From Streptomyces fradiae (GTDB taxonomy: Bacteria; Actinomycetota; Actinomycetes; Streptomycetales; Streptomycetaceae), in contig NZ_CP065958.1 in the NCBI RefSeq assembly GCF_041270065.1, positions 3,534,001-3,598,000 of the forward strand: a stretch of 64,000 nucleotides of DNA. The letters run 5' to 3'. The notes under the pieces were generated by a model. That model did not search any database. It was not told the origin of the DNA and was given only the letters and a program-made list of their open reading frames with translations. Shown here piece after piece: positions 9,127 through 17,384 of the stretch; position 1 is the stretch's first letter, and each line of letters begins with the position of its first letter. The position numbers were made by a program, and so were the translations under genes.

Positions 9127-9212
9127 TCGACTTTCGAGGGATCTCGACGGCTCTCGACGACTCCCGCCCTCCCAGGGAGCACATTCCGGGCAAAATGGGG
9201 TAACCCTGTTGT

Positions 9213-9602
9213 ATGAACACTTTCCTCGTGGACTCGGCGCACGTCACCACGGCGGCTGGTGTCTGGCAGTCCGGACTGGCCCAGGTGCTGGGTGGTCTGA
9301 TCGTGGTCGCCATCCTCATCGGCGCCTTCATGTTCGGGATCCGGGTGAAGAACAAGGAACTTCCGCCACCCGACCCCGACACCCAGCCGCACCGGCCGGA
9401 CACCGGAGCGTTGCCGGGTGAGACGTCCGAGTACCGGAAGCCCAGCGAGATGCCGCAGACCGACGGTGAACACCGGCTCATGCCGTACCACCTGAAGAAC
9501 TCCGGCGAAGAAGCCACCGACCCCCCGAGCGAGGAAAAGCGCAAGTGGGGCGGCATTTCCAGCGGCGGCTTCGGCAGCGGCGGCCCGGGCCACGGCGACT
9601 GA
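9213..9602 (+). CDS. Small single-pass membrane protein (DUF6479-like)
   Basis: A 129-residue protein with one membrane helix (about residues 26-46, LGGLIVVAILIGAFMFGIRV) and a hydrophilic C-terminal tail rich in Pro, Glu, Lys and finally Gly. The layout matches DUF6479 proteins of Streptomyces, whose function is unknown. The ATG is preceded at a distance by the divergent sigma-factor promoter region and the parS-like site. Only 30 nt separate its stop from the next gene on the same strand. Confidence 0.7.
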   Translation: MNTFLVDSAHVTTAAGVWQSGLAQVLGGLIVVAILIGAFMFGIRVKNKELPPPDPDTQPHRPDTGALPGETSEYRKPSEMPQTDGEHRLMPYHLKNSGEEATDPPSEEKRKWGGISSGGFGSGGPGHGD

Positions 9603-9632
9603 GCCGCCCCGCCCCGCCCGTACCCGTACCCC

Positions 9633-10418
9633 GTGGACACCAGCCCTGCGGACATGACCCCCGTGGACATGACTCCCGTGGACTCCCCTCCCCTCGACCC
9701 CGCTCCGGTGGCCGAGCGGCTGCTCGGCACCGCCGGGGCACCCGCCGCCCCCTCCCTCGTGGAGGAGGCGGTAGGGGCCTCCGGCGGACGGCTGGCCGAC
9801 CTCGCCGCCTTCTGCCTGGACTGGCTGCGGGCGCGCGAGGCCCTGCGCCCGGTCCCGCAGGACCCCTGGGACGCCCCGGAGGCCGAGGAAGCCCTGGACG
9901 CCCTGGCCCCGTCGGAACGGCTCGCCTTCGTCCTCCACGAGGACTTCGCCGTGCCGTACGACACGATCGCGCCGCTCGTCGGCCGCACCCCGGCCGCCAC
10001 CCGTCAGCTGATCTCCCGGGCGCGCCGCCGCGTCGAGGGCACGGAGGAGCTGCCGGCCCCGGATCCGGAGCGGCAGCGGAAGGTGGTGGCGGCGTTCCTG
10101 GCCGCCGCGCGCGAGAACGACGTGGACACCCTGCTCGCCCTCCTCGACCCGGACGCGGTGCTGCGGGCGGACGCCGAGGCGGTACGGGCGGGGGCGGCGC
10201 CCGCGCACGGCGCGCCGGCCGTGGCGCACCGTGTCGCGGGACGGGTGCGGGAGGCTCGTACGGCGCTGGTGAACGGCGCGGCGGGCCTGCTGTGGGCGGC
10301 GCCTGACGGCGAACCGAAGGCGGTGCTCCGCTTCACCGTCCTGGAGGACCGGGTCACGGCGGTCGACGCCCTGGCAGACGGAGAGCACCTGTCCCGGCTG
10401 ACGCTCGCGCCACTGTGA
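9633..10418 (+). CDS. ECF41/SigJ-like protein lacking most of sigma region 2
   Basis: A 261-residue protein with a GTG start. Residues about 75-130 form sigma region 4 (EEALDALAPSERLAFVLHEDFAVPYDTIAPLVGRTPAATRQLISRARRRV), the characteristic ECF41 sequence. The rest is the SnoaL-like C-terminal domain of that group (AFLAAARENDVDTLLALLDPDAVLRAD). The N-terminal 70 residues do not show the usual core-RNA-polymerase-binding region 2 (DxxQE-type helix). It is therefore either a degenerate sigma factor or a regulator that reuses the region 4-SnoaL module. Confidence 0.8.
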   Translation: MDTSPADMTPVDMTPVDSPPLDPAPVAERLLGTAGAPAAPSLVEEAVGASGGRLADLAAFCLDWLRAREALRPVPQDPWDAPEAEEALDALAPSERLAFVLHEDFAVPYDTIAPLVGRTPAATRQLISRARRRVEGTEELPAPDPERQRKVVAAFLAAARENDVDTLLALLDPDAVLRADAEAVRAGAAPAHGAPAVAHRVAGRVREARTALVNGAAGLLWAAPDGEPKAVLRFTVLEDRVTAVDALADGEHLSRLTLAPL

Positions 10419-10419
10419 A

Positions 10420-10761
10420 CTACCCGGCGGTGGAGCGGAGCCCGATCATGTTCCCGTCCGGGTCCTTCACGGTGGTGATCCGCATCCCGCCGCCGACCTC
10501 CTGCACCTCCTGCACGGTGGTCGCACCGGCCGCGAGCAGCGCCTGGAGCAGCCCGTCGAGGTCGTCGACGTCCCAGAAGGGCACGGGTCCGGTCAGCCCC
10601 TTGCCGTGGCCGTTGGGGTCGAGCCCGAAGTGCTGCCCGTCGACGTCGAAGCCCACGTAGTACGGCGCGTCGACGCTGGGCGCGGTTCCGAGGAGGGCGG
10701 TGAGCAGGGCCTTGGCCCGCTCCAGGTCCTTCACGGGAAAGATCACGGTGTTCATGGCCAT
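10420..10761 (-). CDS. VOC-family (glyoxalase/bleomycin-resistance fold) protein
   Basis: A 113-residue single VOC domain: VIFPVKDLERAKALLTALLG at the N-terminus, a central GLDPNGHGKGLTGPVPFWDVDDLD, and the closing strand KDPDGNMIGL, which typically holds a metal-binding residue. Such proteins act as dimers in metal-dependent isomerase, dioxygenase or drug-binding roles; the substrate is unknown. The start at 10761 is chosen for the GAGGAG 5 nt upstream. It is convergent with the ECF41-like gene, with the stop codons almost touching. Confidence 0.85.
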   Translation of the reverse strand: MAMNTVIFPVKDLERAKALLTALLGTAPSVDAPYYVGFDVDGQHFGLDPNGHGKGLTGPVPFWDVDDLDGLLQALLAAGATTVQEVQEVGGGMRITTVKDPDGNMIGLRSTAG

Positions 10762-10888
10762 GGCTGCTCCTCGGCGAACGACGGGGGCGGATGACGGGGT
10801 GAATGACTGAGGGACGAACAAAGCTCCTCCCCCAGTCACGCCCTCCGGGTCCCCCCGCGTCGCGCCGGACTGCGCCGTACGGACCACG

Positions 10889-11584
10889 TCACCGCCCGGG
10901 AGACCGCCCGAGGAGCTCCCCGGCCCGCCCGGCGATGTGCGCGGGCGGCTCGATCCCGGCCGGCAGCAGCGGATCGGCCTCCGGCACCCCGAACCGCGTC
11001 TCGACCGGCAGCACCCCGGCCCACAGGCCCATTTCGGCGTCGGGCCCGTCCCCGTCGTCCGGCGGCCCGCTCGCGACCTTCACGGACGCCTCTGCCAGGT
11101 CGAGCGCGACCAGCGCGGTCGCGGCCAGCTCCTTGCGGCTGGGCTGCCGCACGTACTCCCACTGCCCCGGCGCGGACTGCTCGGTGAGCGCCTTCAGCCC
11201 GCGCAGCTTCTCCTCCGGATCGGTCACCAGCCGCGGCACGCCGTAGATCATCGCGCTGCGGTAGTTCACCCCGTGCTCGAACACCGACCGCGCGAGCACC
11301 AGCCCGTCCACATGCGTCACGCTCACGCACACCACCCCGTCCGGCGCCTGCACCAGACTCCGGCTGGCCACGGACCCGTGCACGTACAACCGGTCCCCGT
11401 CGACCCCGTACACGGTCGGCACCACCATCGGCGCCCCGTCCACGACGACCCCGAGATGACAGAGAAACCCCGCCCCCAGCACCGCGTCGAGATCCCCCCG
11501 CCGATGACTCCCCTTGTGCCGCATCCGCCGCAACCGCGTCCGCCCGGTCACCCCGAGCTCCGACTCCGCCCCCTGCTCCGCCAT
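10889..11584 (-). CDS. Pyridoxamine 5'-phosphate oxidase-like FMN-binding protein
   Basis: A 231-residue split-barrel flavin protein: FLCHLGVVVDGAPMVVPTVYGVDGDRLYVHG, then SVFEHGVNYRSAMIYGVPRLV, the pattern of the PNPOx-like/FMN-binding family related to Streptomyces nitroreductase-like proteins. The start is the ATG at 11584 after GGGGGAG. The open frame continues upstream to 11818 only because it passes through the attL tRNA fragment. This is the last chromosomal gene before the island; its promoter lies in the 80 nt between it and the att repeat. Confidence 0.85.
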   Translation of the reverse strand: MAEQGAESELGVTGRTRLRRMRHKGSHRRGDLDAVLGAGFLCHLGVVVDGAPMVVPTVYGVDGDRLYVHGSVASRSLVQAPDGVVCVSVTHVDGLVLARSVFEHGVNYRSAMIYGVPRLVTDPEEKLRGLKALTEQSAPGQWEYVRQPSRKELAATALVALDLAEASVKVASGPPDDGDGPDAEMGLWAGVLPVETRFGVPEADPLLPAGIEPPAHIAGRAGELLGRSPGR

Positions 11585-11625
11585 CCCGGCTCCCCCGCCT
11601 CGCACATCCCGAATCAAAACCACAA

Positions 11626-11658
11626 AACCCCAGGTCAGAGTGGATCTGACCTGGGGTT
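11626..11658 (-). terminator. Original tRNA-Thr terminator, displaced to left junction
   Basis: AACCCCAGGTCAGA (11626-11639) pairs with TCTGACCTGGGGTT (11645-11658) in a perfect 14-bp stem with a 5-nt loop, followed on the minus strand by a run of T residues. It lies immediately past the tRNA 3' fragment on the minus strand. It is the chromosome's own tRNA terminator, separated from the gene when the island inserted. Its sequence differs in the stem tip and loop from the two copies carried by the elements. Confidence 0.75.
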
Positions 11659-11663
11659 CAAGG

Positions 11664-11707
11664 TGAGCCGCCTTCGGGATTCGAACCCGAGACCTACGCA
11701 TTACGAG
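11664..11707 (-). repeat. attL: 44-bp copy of tRNA-Thr 3' part
   Basis: This segment is identical over 44 bp to 41061-41104, which is the T-arm, variable loop and anticodon-arm part of tRNA-Thr(CGT). The match stops at 11708. It has no 5' half and cannot make a tRNA. It is the left attachment-site copy left by integrase-mediated insertion into the tRNA gene. Confidence 0.95.
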
Positions 11708-12271
11708 GCCCCACAAGATCATCCCGGCTGGTGCCGGACGATGCCGCAGAATCCCGTTTCCCCAGGTCAGAGACCTACGCCCCTGAACCCACGTGCCGCC
11801 CAATCCTCCTTGTGCCACCCAGTCCGCTCACGCAGCGCTCACGCAGGCTGGCCACTTGCGACCGCTTCGAGCCCGCCAAACCGCCGCGGCGTGGCAACCG
11901 TCAACCCACGGCTCATATCTCCGTTGCCGATCCAGCCGGAGCAGTAGCCCCCGGTAGTCGCGCATCGGCGCGGCGAAGACTGTGAAAACCGCCCACCGCT
12001 ACGCCGTCCCATACTGAGCTGTGCACGAGCTGCTCGCTCAATGCCTGCCCCAGTGGGCGATCGACCGACGACTCGGTCTGTCGCACAAAGCCACAGCCGT
12101 CGCCGACAGGTGATCTCGGACGACTCGTGGCCGGCAGCCGAGCAGCAGACGTGGCCTCCTACGTGACCAAGCCGTACGCGGACCTGAGCGGAGCTGAACC
12201 GGATCTCGGGCACGAACAACTAGGAACGGAAAGTGCTGAGCAGGTGACGGAAGGCGGATGACCCTCAGCAA
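11708..12271. other. Non-coding left end of element A, with integrase arm-type repeats
   Basis: No convincing gene is seen in these 560 nt. Just right of attL the sequence resembles the start of element B (CCACAAGATCAT here, CCGCAAGATCAT at 35596), so it is a conserved element end. Two CGCTCACGCA copies, at 11825-11834 and 11836-11845, repeat with an 11-nt period. Around 12020-12080 the plus strand reads a short helix-turn-helix-like peptide (AIDRRLGLSHKAT) interrupted by stops, possibly a remnant of a transposase or regulator. Confidence 0.5.
11825..11845 (+). repeat. Paired CGCTCACGCA repeats (candidate integrase arm sites, left)
   Basis: Two CGCTCACGCA copies are spaced by one base. The same pair with the same spacing occurs at 40950-40970 near attR, and a single copy plus a partial one at 35450-35463. 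The positions, about 90-140 bp from each core site and in one orientation, fit arm-type binding sites for the N-terminal domain of a tyrosine integrase. Confidence 0.55.
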
Positions 12272-13486
12272 TCAAGGCAGCTCGCGCAGCTGGTGATCTA
12301 CAGGGACAGTGGATGGCGGGAGGGTTGTGATGAGGAGTTCATCAGCATCGCGCTTGCCGGTCTTGCCACTAGCGCTGTAACGCGTCTTCACCAATCGTTT
12401 AGTCAAGGGCCACGAGCGTACTCCAAGCGTCTCCCGGTCCACGCGGCTAGGCGTCATGCGAGCGTGCGCATAGAGCCAAGTGCTTTCGGTCAGCATTGGG
12501 TTATTGTCGTAGCTGAGCAGCCAGCGAAACTGCGCCTTGGTGCGCAGATATCCGGCGAGCTGCATGTGGAGCATGTGGTCGTCTGATCCCGCTTTGCCAT
12601 CCCTGTCGCCGCCGTATCCACCTCGGGGGTCGAAAGAGGTGCGGTACAAGTGCGAGGCCTTTTCGATGTAGGGCGGGTCGAGGTAAGCAACGACGCGAGA
12701 CGGGATCAACTGCGGGTAGTAACTGGGCACGTCATCGAGCGTCTGTTGCCAGTCCTTGTGCCAGACATCGACGATTCGCCCGGTGTCGTACAGGTGACCG
12801 ACGTATCGAAGTCGCTCTTCTATGGCCTCCGGATTCCACCGGCATCCGATGCCGTACGGGCTCTCTTGCTTGCGTCCACCAATCGGGCCTGCCTTGCCAT
12901 GAAGGATTCCAGAAAAGGTTGTGCGGTTCAGAAATAGGCACTGTGTCGCCAACTCCAGTCGGACCGTGGCAGGCTTCGCTTTCCGAGTAGGCACCCAGGA
13001 ACGCCAGTAGTCCCACCGCTCAACGGCGGCTACTCCGCCCCGCTTGACGTATCGGGCCCACTCATCATGCATACGTCCGATCAGCGCTTCTGTATCAGCG
13101 GCCGCGGTCTGCCAGAAGGCAGTCACCAACGGATCCACGTCAGCGAGCAGCACTCGGTCGACGAGCCCTTGGCCGACGAGCCGCAAGGACGCCGACGCTC
13201 CGCCGGCGAAAGGCTCGACCAGCAGGTTAATTTCCGGAACGGCCCTCGACCCCTTGGCGGCATCCAAGATTCGGGCGATCACCGGAGCGAGGGACGACTT
13301 TGCTCCTGGGTAGCGCAGGGGCGACTGGTACCTACTCATCATGAGCGCGTGGTCAACGACGCCGAGGGGTGAAACGAGTGGGCGGGGGTTGTCGAGGATA
13401 TGCGTCGGGATTGCCGGCGCAGCAACATGCGTAGCGCGAGCATCACGGAGGGGGGCGACCGGCACCACAGCCACATTCTCGATCAT
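12272..13486 (-). CDS. D12-class DNA N6-adenine methyltransferase (Dam-like)
   Basis: A 404-residue protein. It has the D12-class motifs: LRYPGAKS (about 57-64), the AdoMet loop VEPFAGG (90-96), the family-typical CLFLNRTTFSGI (183-194) and the catalytic DPPY (270-273). It should methylate adenine N6 in a specific short DNA sequence. The start at 13486 overlaps the NurA-like gene's stop by 4 nt (ATGA), so translation is probably coupled; an internal ATG at residue 49 or 50 just before YQSPLRYPG is another option. It is last in the HerA-NurA-methyltransferase operon and would mark self DNA if that operon is a restriction system. Confidence 0.92.
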   Translation of the reverse strand: MIENVAVVPVAPLRDARATHVAAPAIPTHILDNPRPLVSPLGVVDHALMMSRYQSPLRYPGAKSSLAPVIARILDAAKGSRAVPEINLLVEPFAGGASASLRLVGQGLVDRVLLADVDPLVTAFWQTAAADTEALIGRMHDEWARYVKRGGVAAVERWDYWRSWVPTRKAKPATVRLELATQCLFLNRTTFSGILHGKAGPIGGRKQESPYGIGCRWNPEAIEERLRYVGHLYDTGRIVDVWHKDWQQTLDDVPSYYPQLIPSRVVAYLDPPYIEKASHLYRTSFDPRGGYGGDRDGKAGSDDHMLHMQLAGYLRTKAQFRWLLSYDNNPMLTESTWLYAHARMTPSRVDRETLGVRSWPLTKRLVKTRYSASGKTGKRDADELLITTLPPSTVPVDHQLRELP

Positions 13487-14883
13487 GGGGCAAACCGTAC
13501 CGGAGCCGCTTGTCCACCAGACAAGTCGAGGCCGAGACGTTTGGTGGCTACGAGGCGGAGCACATCGGTGCCCACGCCGATCGGGAACGCGGCCTTCCCG
13601 TGCGCGGCCGCCACCGGGATGATGCCATCGACGTACATCGAGGAACCGGTGCGGTCGATCACGTCGAGGATTGCCGGCAGTGTCGGGTAGGCCGCCGGGT
13701 TGGCTTGGCCGCCGTTGGCGTCGTACGGTGCGCCGGTAGGTGGTGGCACGGTCGGGACGACGACTCGTCCATCAAGCGCGCGATACACGAACTTGCGGCC
13801 CCAGTACGTCTCCTTGCCGTAAGCGCGGGCGTTATTGGCGTTTACGACTCGAGCGATGATCTGTTCGTCGCATACCAACAGGTCACCCGGTTCGAGAATG
13901 TCATGCCGGGCCAGCTGGCGCGCGTAGTCGACCAGAGCTCCGGACTTCTCGATCCCACAGACGTACGGCGCGTTGCCCGGAGCAGTGCTGCCCATCGCTT
14001 GGAAGTATTCAAGGGCTCGCCCGCGCAGCTTTGCTGGTGTGCCGAACACGGCCAGCGGGCCATCGACGATGAACAGCGTCGTGGGCAGAGCCTTCTGGCG
14101 CGACTGCTCCCACAGCAGCGTCGCCAGCCCAACCAGCACCAACAGCTCGATCACCGACATGAGCCGCCCGAGAGCGGACTGGTTCGTGCCCTCTTCGCCA
14201 ACCTCCTCATGGACACGGAGCACGTCGGTGGGAAAAAGGTGCACGCCGCACGCGTCGCAGTCGGCACCAGAGGGCGGCACGGGAACGTCTTTCTTGCAGT
14301 CCTGCGTCGGGCAGTTAACCGGCACTGTGGCCGCTGGCGACCCGGGAACGCCATGGAGAAGGAAGAGCAGGTCCAGCAGCGGCTGGTCGAGGCGATTGAC
14401 GTCGATCTTCTTCTGCCGAAACAGCTCATTGATGACCTCGCGCCACGAGGTCACGATGTCGGCGTCGGCGCGTGTGTACGCGCCGGCGACAGGCAGGTCT
14501 AGCGTCACGAGGGCGGTGTTGACCGCACGCTCGATCTTGTACGGGTCCACAAAGCGCTCGGCCCGCTGCGATTCCAGAACACCGAGGTCCACGTATGCTG
14601 CGGCGGCCTGCGCAAACCCGTACAAGACCGATGGCAGGCCATCACGCACCTGCTCAACGACGTGTGAACCGTCGATCGCCAGCGCGGCGGTGAGTCGCTC
14701 TGGCGCAGACGGGGCGGCGAAGTCGCTCCGCGGACGGATTCGCTTGCGGATCGAATCCAAGTCCTGGATCGCCTCAGCCGGAACATGGAAGGTACGTTGG
14801 TCCGCGATCGCCCGGATGGCGGCCGCCGAATGCCCCAGCCGCGATGCGATCTCGTGCGCCCCACCGACAGTCTCGTACGGCAT
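13483..14883 (-). CDS. NurA-domain nuclease with zinc ribbon, HerA partner
   Basis: A 466-residue protein. LAIDGSHV (aspartate 71) and FIVDGPLAVFG (aspartate 274) match the two metal-binding acidic motifs of the NurA RNase H-like nuclease fold. A later AAFPIGVGTDVLRL segment fits the C-terminal conserved region. Inserted between them are four cysteines (C191, C196, C209, C212) forming a zinc ribbon not found in classical archaeal NurA. NurA nucleases act on DNA ends together with HerA hexamers. Its start overlaps the HerA stop (TGATG) and its stop overlaps the methyltransferase start (ATGA). The NurA call rests on motifs read by eye, and no fold search was run. Confidence 0.78.
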   Translation of the reverse strand: MPYETVGGAHEIASRLGHSAAAIRAIADQRTFHVPAEAIQDLDSIRKRIRPRSDFAAPSAPERLTAALAIDGSHVVEQVRDGLPSVLYGFAQAAAAYVDLGVLESQRAERFVDPYKIERAVNTALVTLDLPVAGAYTRADADIVTSWREVINELFRQKKIDVNRLDQPLLDLLFLLHGVPGSPAATVPVNCPTQDCKKDVPVPPSGADCDACGVHLFPTDVLRVHEEVGEEGTNQSALGRLMSVIELLVLVGLATLLWEQSRQKALPTTLFIVDGPLAVFGTPAKLRGRALEYFQAMGSTAPGNAPYVCGIEKSGALVDYARQLARHDILEPGDLLVCDEQIIARVVNANNARAYGKETYWGRKFVYRALDGRVVVPTVPPPTGAPYDANGGQANPAAYPTLPAILDVIDRTGSSMYVDGIIPVAAAHGKAAFPIGVGTDVLRLVATKRLGLDLSGGQAAPVRFAP

Positions 14884-16949
14884 CAGAGTGCCGTCCCGTT
14901 CAGCGTCAACGGCGAGTCACCAGCCGCTGCTCGTGCTTCGTTGACGAGCGCGATGTCGTACCGATCGATCTGGACGGGAACGATGTACGGCGAGGACAGT
15001 GTCTTGAGCCGCACATACCCGCGGTCCTCGGAGGCGATGATCGCATCTGAGAACGCCCCGAAGTCGTAGAACTTGGCCAGTTCCCGTACCTCTGTCGTGT
15101 TGTTCAAATGGGCGACAACCCAGTTGGCAGTATTCGCCTTGACCTGGTGCGCTACCCCCGAGACCTCCTGCGTTGCGTAGGTCATTCCGAGATTGAGCTT
15201 GCTCGCTTCTTTAGCGAGCTTGACCCATACATCGAGCTCATCCTTGTAGCGGTCGGACGAAAATAGGTTGTGCGCCTCCTCAAGCATTACCTGAATATGC
15301 GGAGGCTCCTTCCCAGATGTAAATACCTCTGTCTGCTTAAAAAGCAGGCGTCGGGTAATGGACTCGCTAAGCGCCTTGGTGATCGCCTCGGCACCAACGT
15401 GAAGATCGACGATGACTACTCGACCGTCGACGAGCTCGTTGTAGATCTCCAGAGCAGGATCTTGCTGTGTAAACGGGCTATGGAACGGGCGCAACGGGTT
15501 CAGGTTCTTCCAACCACGAACGTTGCGCTTGTCGCTCTTCGTGGTGAAGATCGGCTCAACGCTCTTCCAGCGCACGTCTTTTGTGAAGTCGATCGCGTCG
15601 GTATCGCCGGCTTCGCGCAATTGGATAATCTTGTCCACAACTGCCTCAATCTCATCGGCAGCTACGGTTACCAGGTTGGCAGACTTGCCAGCTTGGGTGA
15701 ACGAATTTCGACCGAGACCCACCACCGACTTCGTCCCTTGAATACCTTGCTCGACCTTCAGTTGCAACGCGGCACTGATGTTGATACGCGCGGCGAAGTT
15801 CGAAGGCACAGGGAAGCCTGCGCGGATCAAGGCGCCATAAAGAACCATCCGGGCGCGTCCTGGATGCGGATTAAACTTGTTGGCGGGATCATCGGCATAC
15901 GATGCGCCAGCGAAGTCCTTTACATATCCAGATTCCTCGCCACTCAATTGGTTGGCAATGAGACCTTGCACGGCATCGATCTGGTTCTCTGCAAAAAAGT
16001 TGACGCTGAGCGGCTTAACGTGGGGCTGTGATCCGTCAGCACCAAACTTGAAGATGCGGACGTGGTTCGCGCCAATCGCTGCGATCTCAGTGCCGTCCTG
16101 GGTGTTCGGGTTGGCGTACTCTCCCTGCGGGTCAAAGATCAGCTGACCGATGGGATGTCCACCCGAAGCACGCTGCCGCTCGGAGACTGCGAACGTGCGC
16201 GCGATAATGATTTTTGCCGTGTTCGACTTGCCCATTCGAGTCATGCCGAGCAGAGCTGTCTTATTGCCGATGAAGTCCCGAATGTTGACCTCGACGGCGG
16301 CGTCGGCTTGCTTAGATGCCTTGGCTCGCCGCCGCGTCGCGGAGTACCGCACCGCGCCGATGCGCACGCGTTCCACCGGGCGCCCAGTCGGCTTGAGGTA
16401 GGAGGCAATCGTCGCGAGGCCGTCGCCGATCGGCTTCAGGACTCGATAAGTGGACGTGGCGTAGAAGTTGTCCACGTCGGCGCCAAACTCCAGAACTTTC
16501 TGCCCATCCACGTCGTCTTCGTAGAAGGTGCCGAGGATCTTGCACCGCACGCCAGTGAACGACACGCGGTTTTTGGTGAACGGGTCAAGCTCCGCATCGA
16601 GCACGGTGGATGGCGATGGGTCCTGGTTGTTCGAAAGGGCCGTTCGCAGGGATTCCTCGCGCACGGCGTGCAGGTCGCGCTCAAGCGACAGCGGTGCCGT
16701 GCCCTCGACACGCAGAAGCAGCACTTCGTCATCGTCGACGCGAGGGTCATTGACGTCCTGTGCGGTCGCGAGGAGAAACGAGAACTGCGAAATGCCACCG
16801 GCGTCGAACTTCCAGCGGTCGTGAGTTAGCACGACGGCCTGGCCGTAGTCGATCTGGTGAATCGCACCTATCCGGGTCGACCGACCATCGGCAAGCAGCT
16901 CAGACCGCAGCAAAGACCCGGCGCCAACGCCGGGGATGAACTCCATCAT
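14883..16949 (-). CDS. HerA-type hexameric DNA translocase ATPase
   Basis: A 688-residue protein of the HerA-FtsK ATPase superfamily. The N-terminal 200 residues form the HerA beta-barrel-like region. Walker A is GMTRMGKS (235-242), IFDPQGEY follows, and Walker B is HIQVMLEEAHNLF (551-563) with the paired glutamates. The later YATQEVSGVAHQV and NLNNTTEVRELAKFYDF-like stretch contains sensor and arginine-finger regions typical of HerA. It is first in a three-gene operon with a NurA-like nuclease and a D12 methyltransferase. The DNA here is visibly less G+C-rich (the 60 nt from 15301 are 50% G+C), suggesting separate acquisition. Confidence 0.93.
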   Translation of the reverse strand: MMEFIPGVGAGSLLRSELLADGRSTRIGAIHQIDYGQAVVLTHDRWKFDAGGISQFSFLLATAQDVNDPRVDDDEVLLLRVEGTAPLSLERDLHAVREESLRTALSNNQDPSPSTVLDAELDPFTKNRVSFTGVRCKILGTFYEDDVDGQKVLEFGADVDNFYATSTYRVLKPIGDGLATIASYLKPTGRPVERVRIGAVRYSATRRRAKASKQADAAVEVNIRDFIGNKTALLGMTRMGKSNTAKIIIARTFAVSERQRASGGHPIGQLIFDPQGEYANPNTQDGTEIAAIGANHVRIFKFGADGSQPHVKPLSVNFFAENQIDAVQGLIANQLSGEESGYVKDFAGASYADDPANKFNPHPGRARMVLYGALIRAGFPVPSNFAARINISAALQLKVEQGIQGTKSVVGLGRNSFTQAGKSANLVTVAADEIEAVVDKIIQLREAGDTDAIDFTKDVRWKSVEPIFTTKSDKRNVRGWKNLNPLRPFHSPFTQQDPALEIYNELVDGRVVIVDLHVGAEAITKALSESITRRLLFKQTEVFTSGKEPPHIQVMLEEAHNLFSSDRYKDELDVWVKLAKEASKLNLGMTYATQEVSGVAHQVKANTANWVVAHLNNTTEVRELAKFYDFGAFSDAIIASEDRGYVRLKTLSSPYIVPVQIDRYDIALVNEARAAAGDSPLTLNGTAL

Positions 16950-17384
16950 TCTCCACCCTCTCCGAACACACCCACCAGAAAGCCTCGCTCATTCCACCGA
17001 CAAGATCAATATCTCTGTAGAGCGCTGTAGGTGACGGTGACGTGCGCAGCGTTGCTGGCTGGTAGATCAGCCTACTGCCAGGCGGGGTCGCTGGGTGCCG
17101 AGTTGAGTCGAATCCTGGCGGACAGCAGGGTCGTCTTCGGGCTAAGTACCGACACGGGGCGGACGGATGCTGGAATCTGGGCCTGGAGCACCCGTTGTCT
17201 GGCTTGCTCGCTCGCGGATCACTGGCGATCAATGCCACTGCTGGCTGCCAGCTGAACCGGTTCACTGACCCTGGAGGTCGGCGACGCGATGGCCGTCTCC
17301 GCTTCGGACCGGGCTCGTCAGGACGAGCCGAGCCCCTCGGCGAGAACAGGCTGCCCCATGGGCTTGCCGCAATGCGGTAAGTGG
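16950..17384. other. Intergenic region upstream of HerA operon
   Basis: 435 nt between the Nudix gene stop and the HerA start, both on the minus strand. It should hold the HerA operon promoter. I see no tRNA, no strong hairpin and no convincing small gene. A short direct repetition, CTGTAGAGCGCTGTAGG, lies near 17015. Confidence 0.4.

Noticed and set aside
11664..11707. Possible second tRNA-Thr gene
   Set aside because: Only the 3' 44 nt are present; the 5' half, D-arm and acceptor partner are missing, so it is an att copy.
12020..12220. Possible transposase or replication-initiator relic near the left end
   Set aside because: A short helix-turn-helix-like peptide is visible but frames are broken by stops and no longer similarity could be read. 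It is mentioned only as a note.
14883..16949. HerA-type protein as a conjugative TraB/FtsK pump of the element
   Set aside because: It sits in a tight operon with a nuclease and a methyltransferase, lacks N-terminal membrane helices and a gamma DNA-recognition domain, and is far from the mobility genes.
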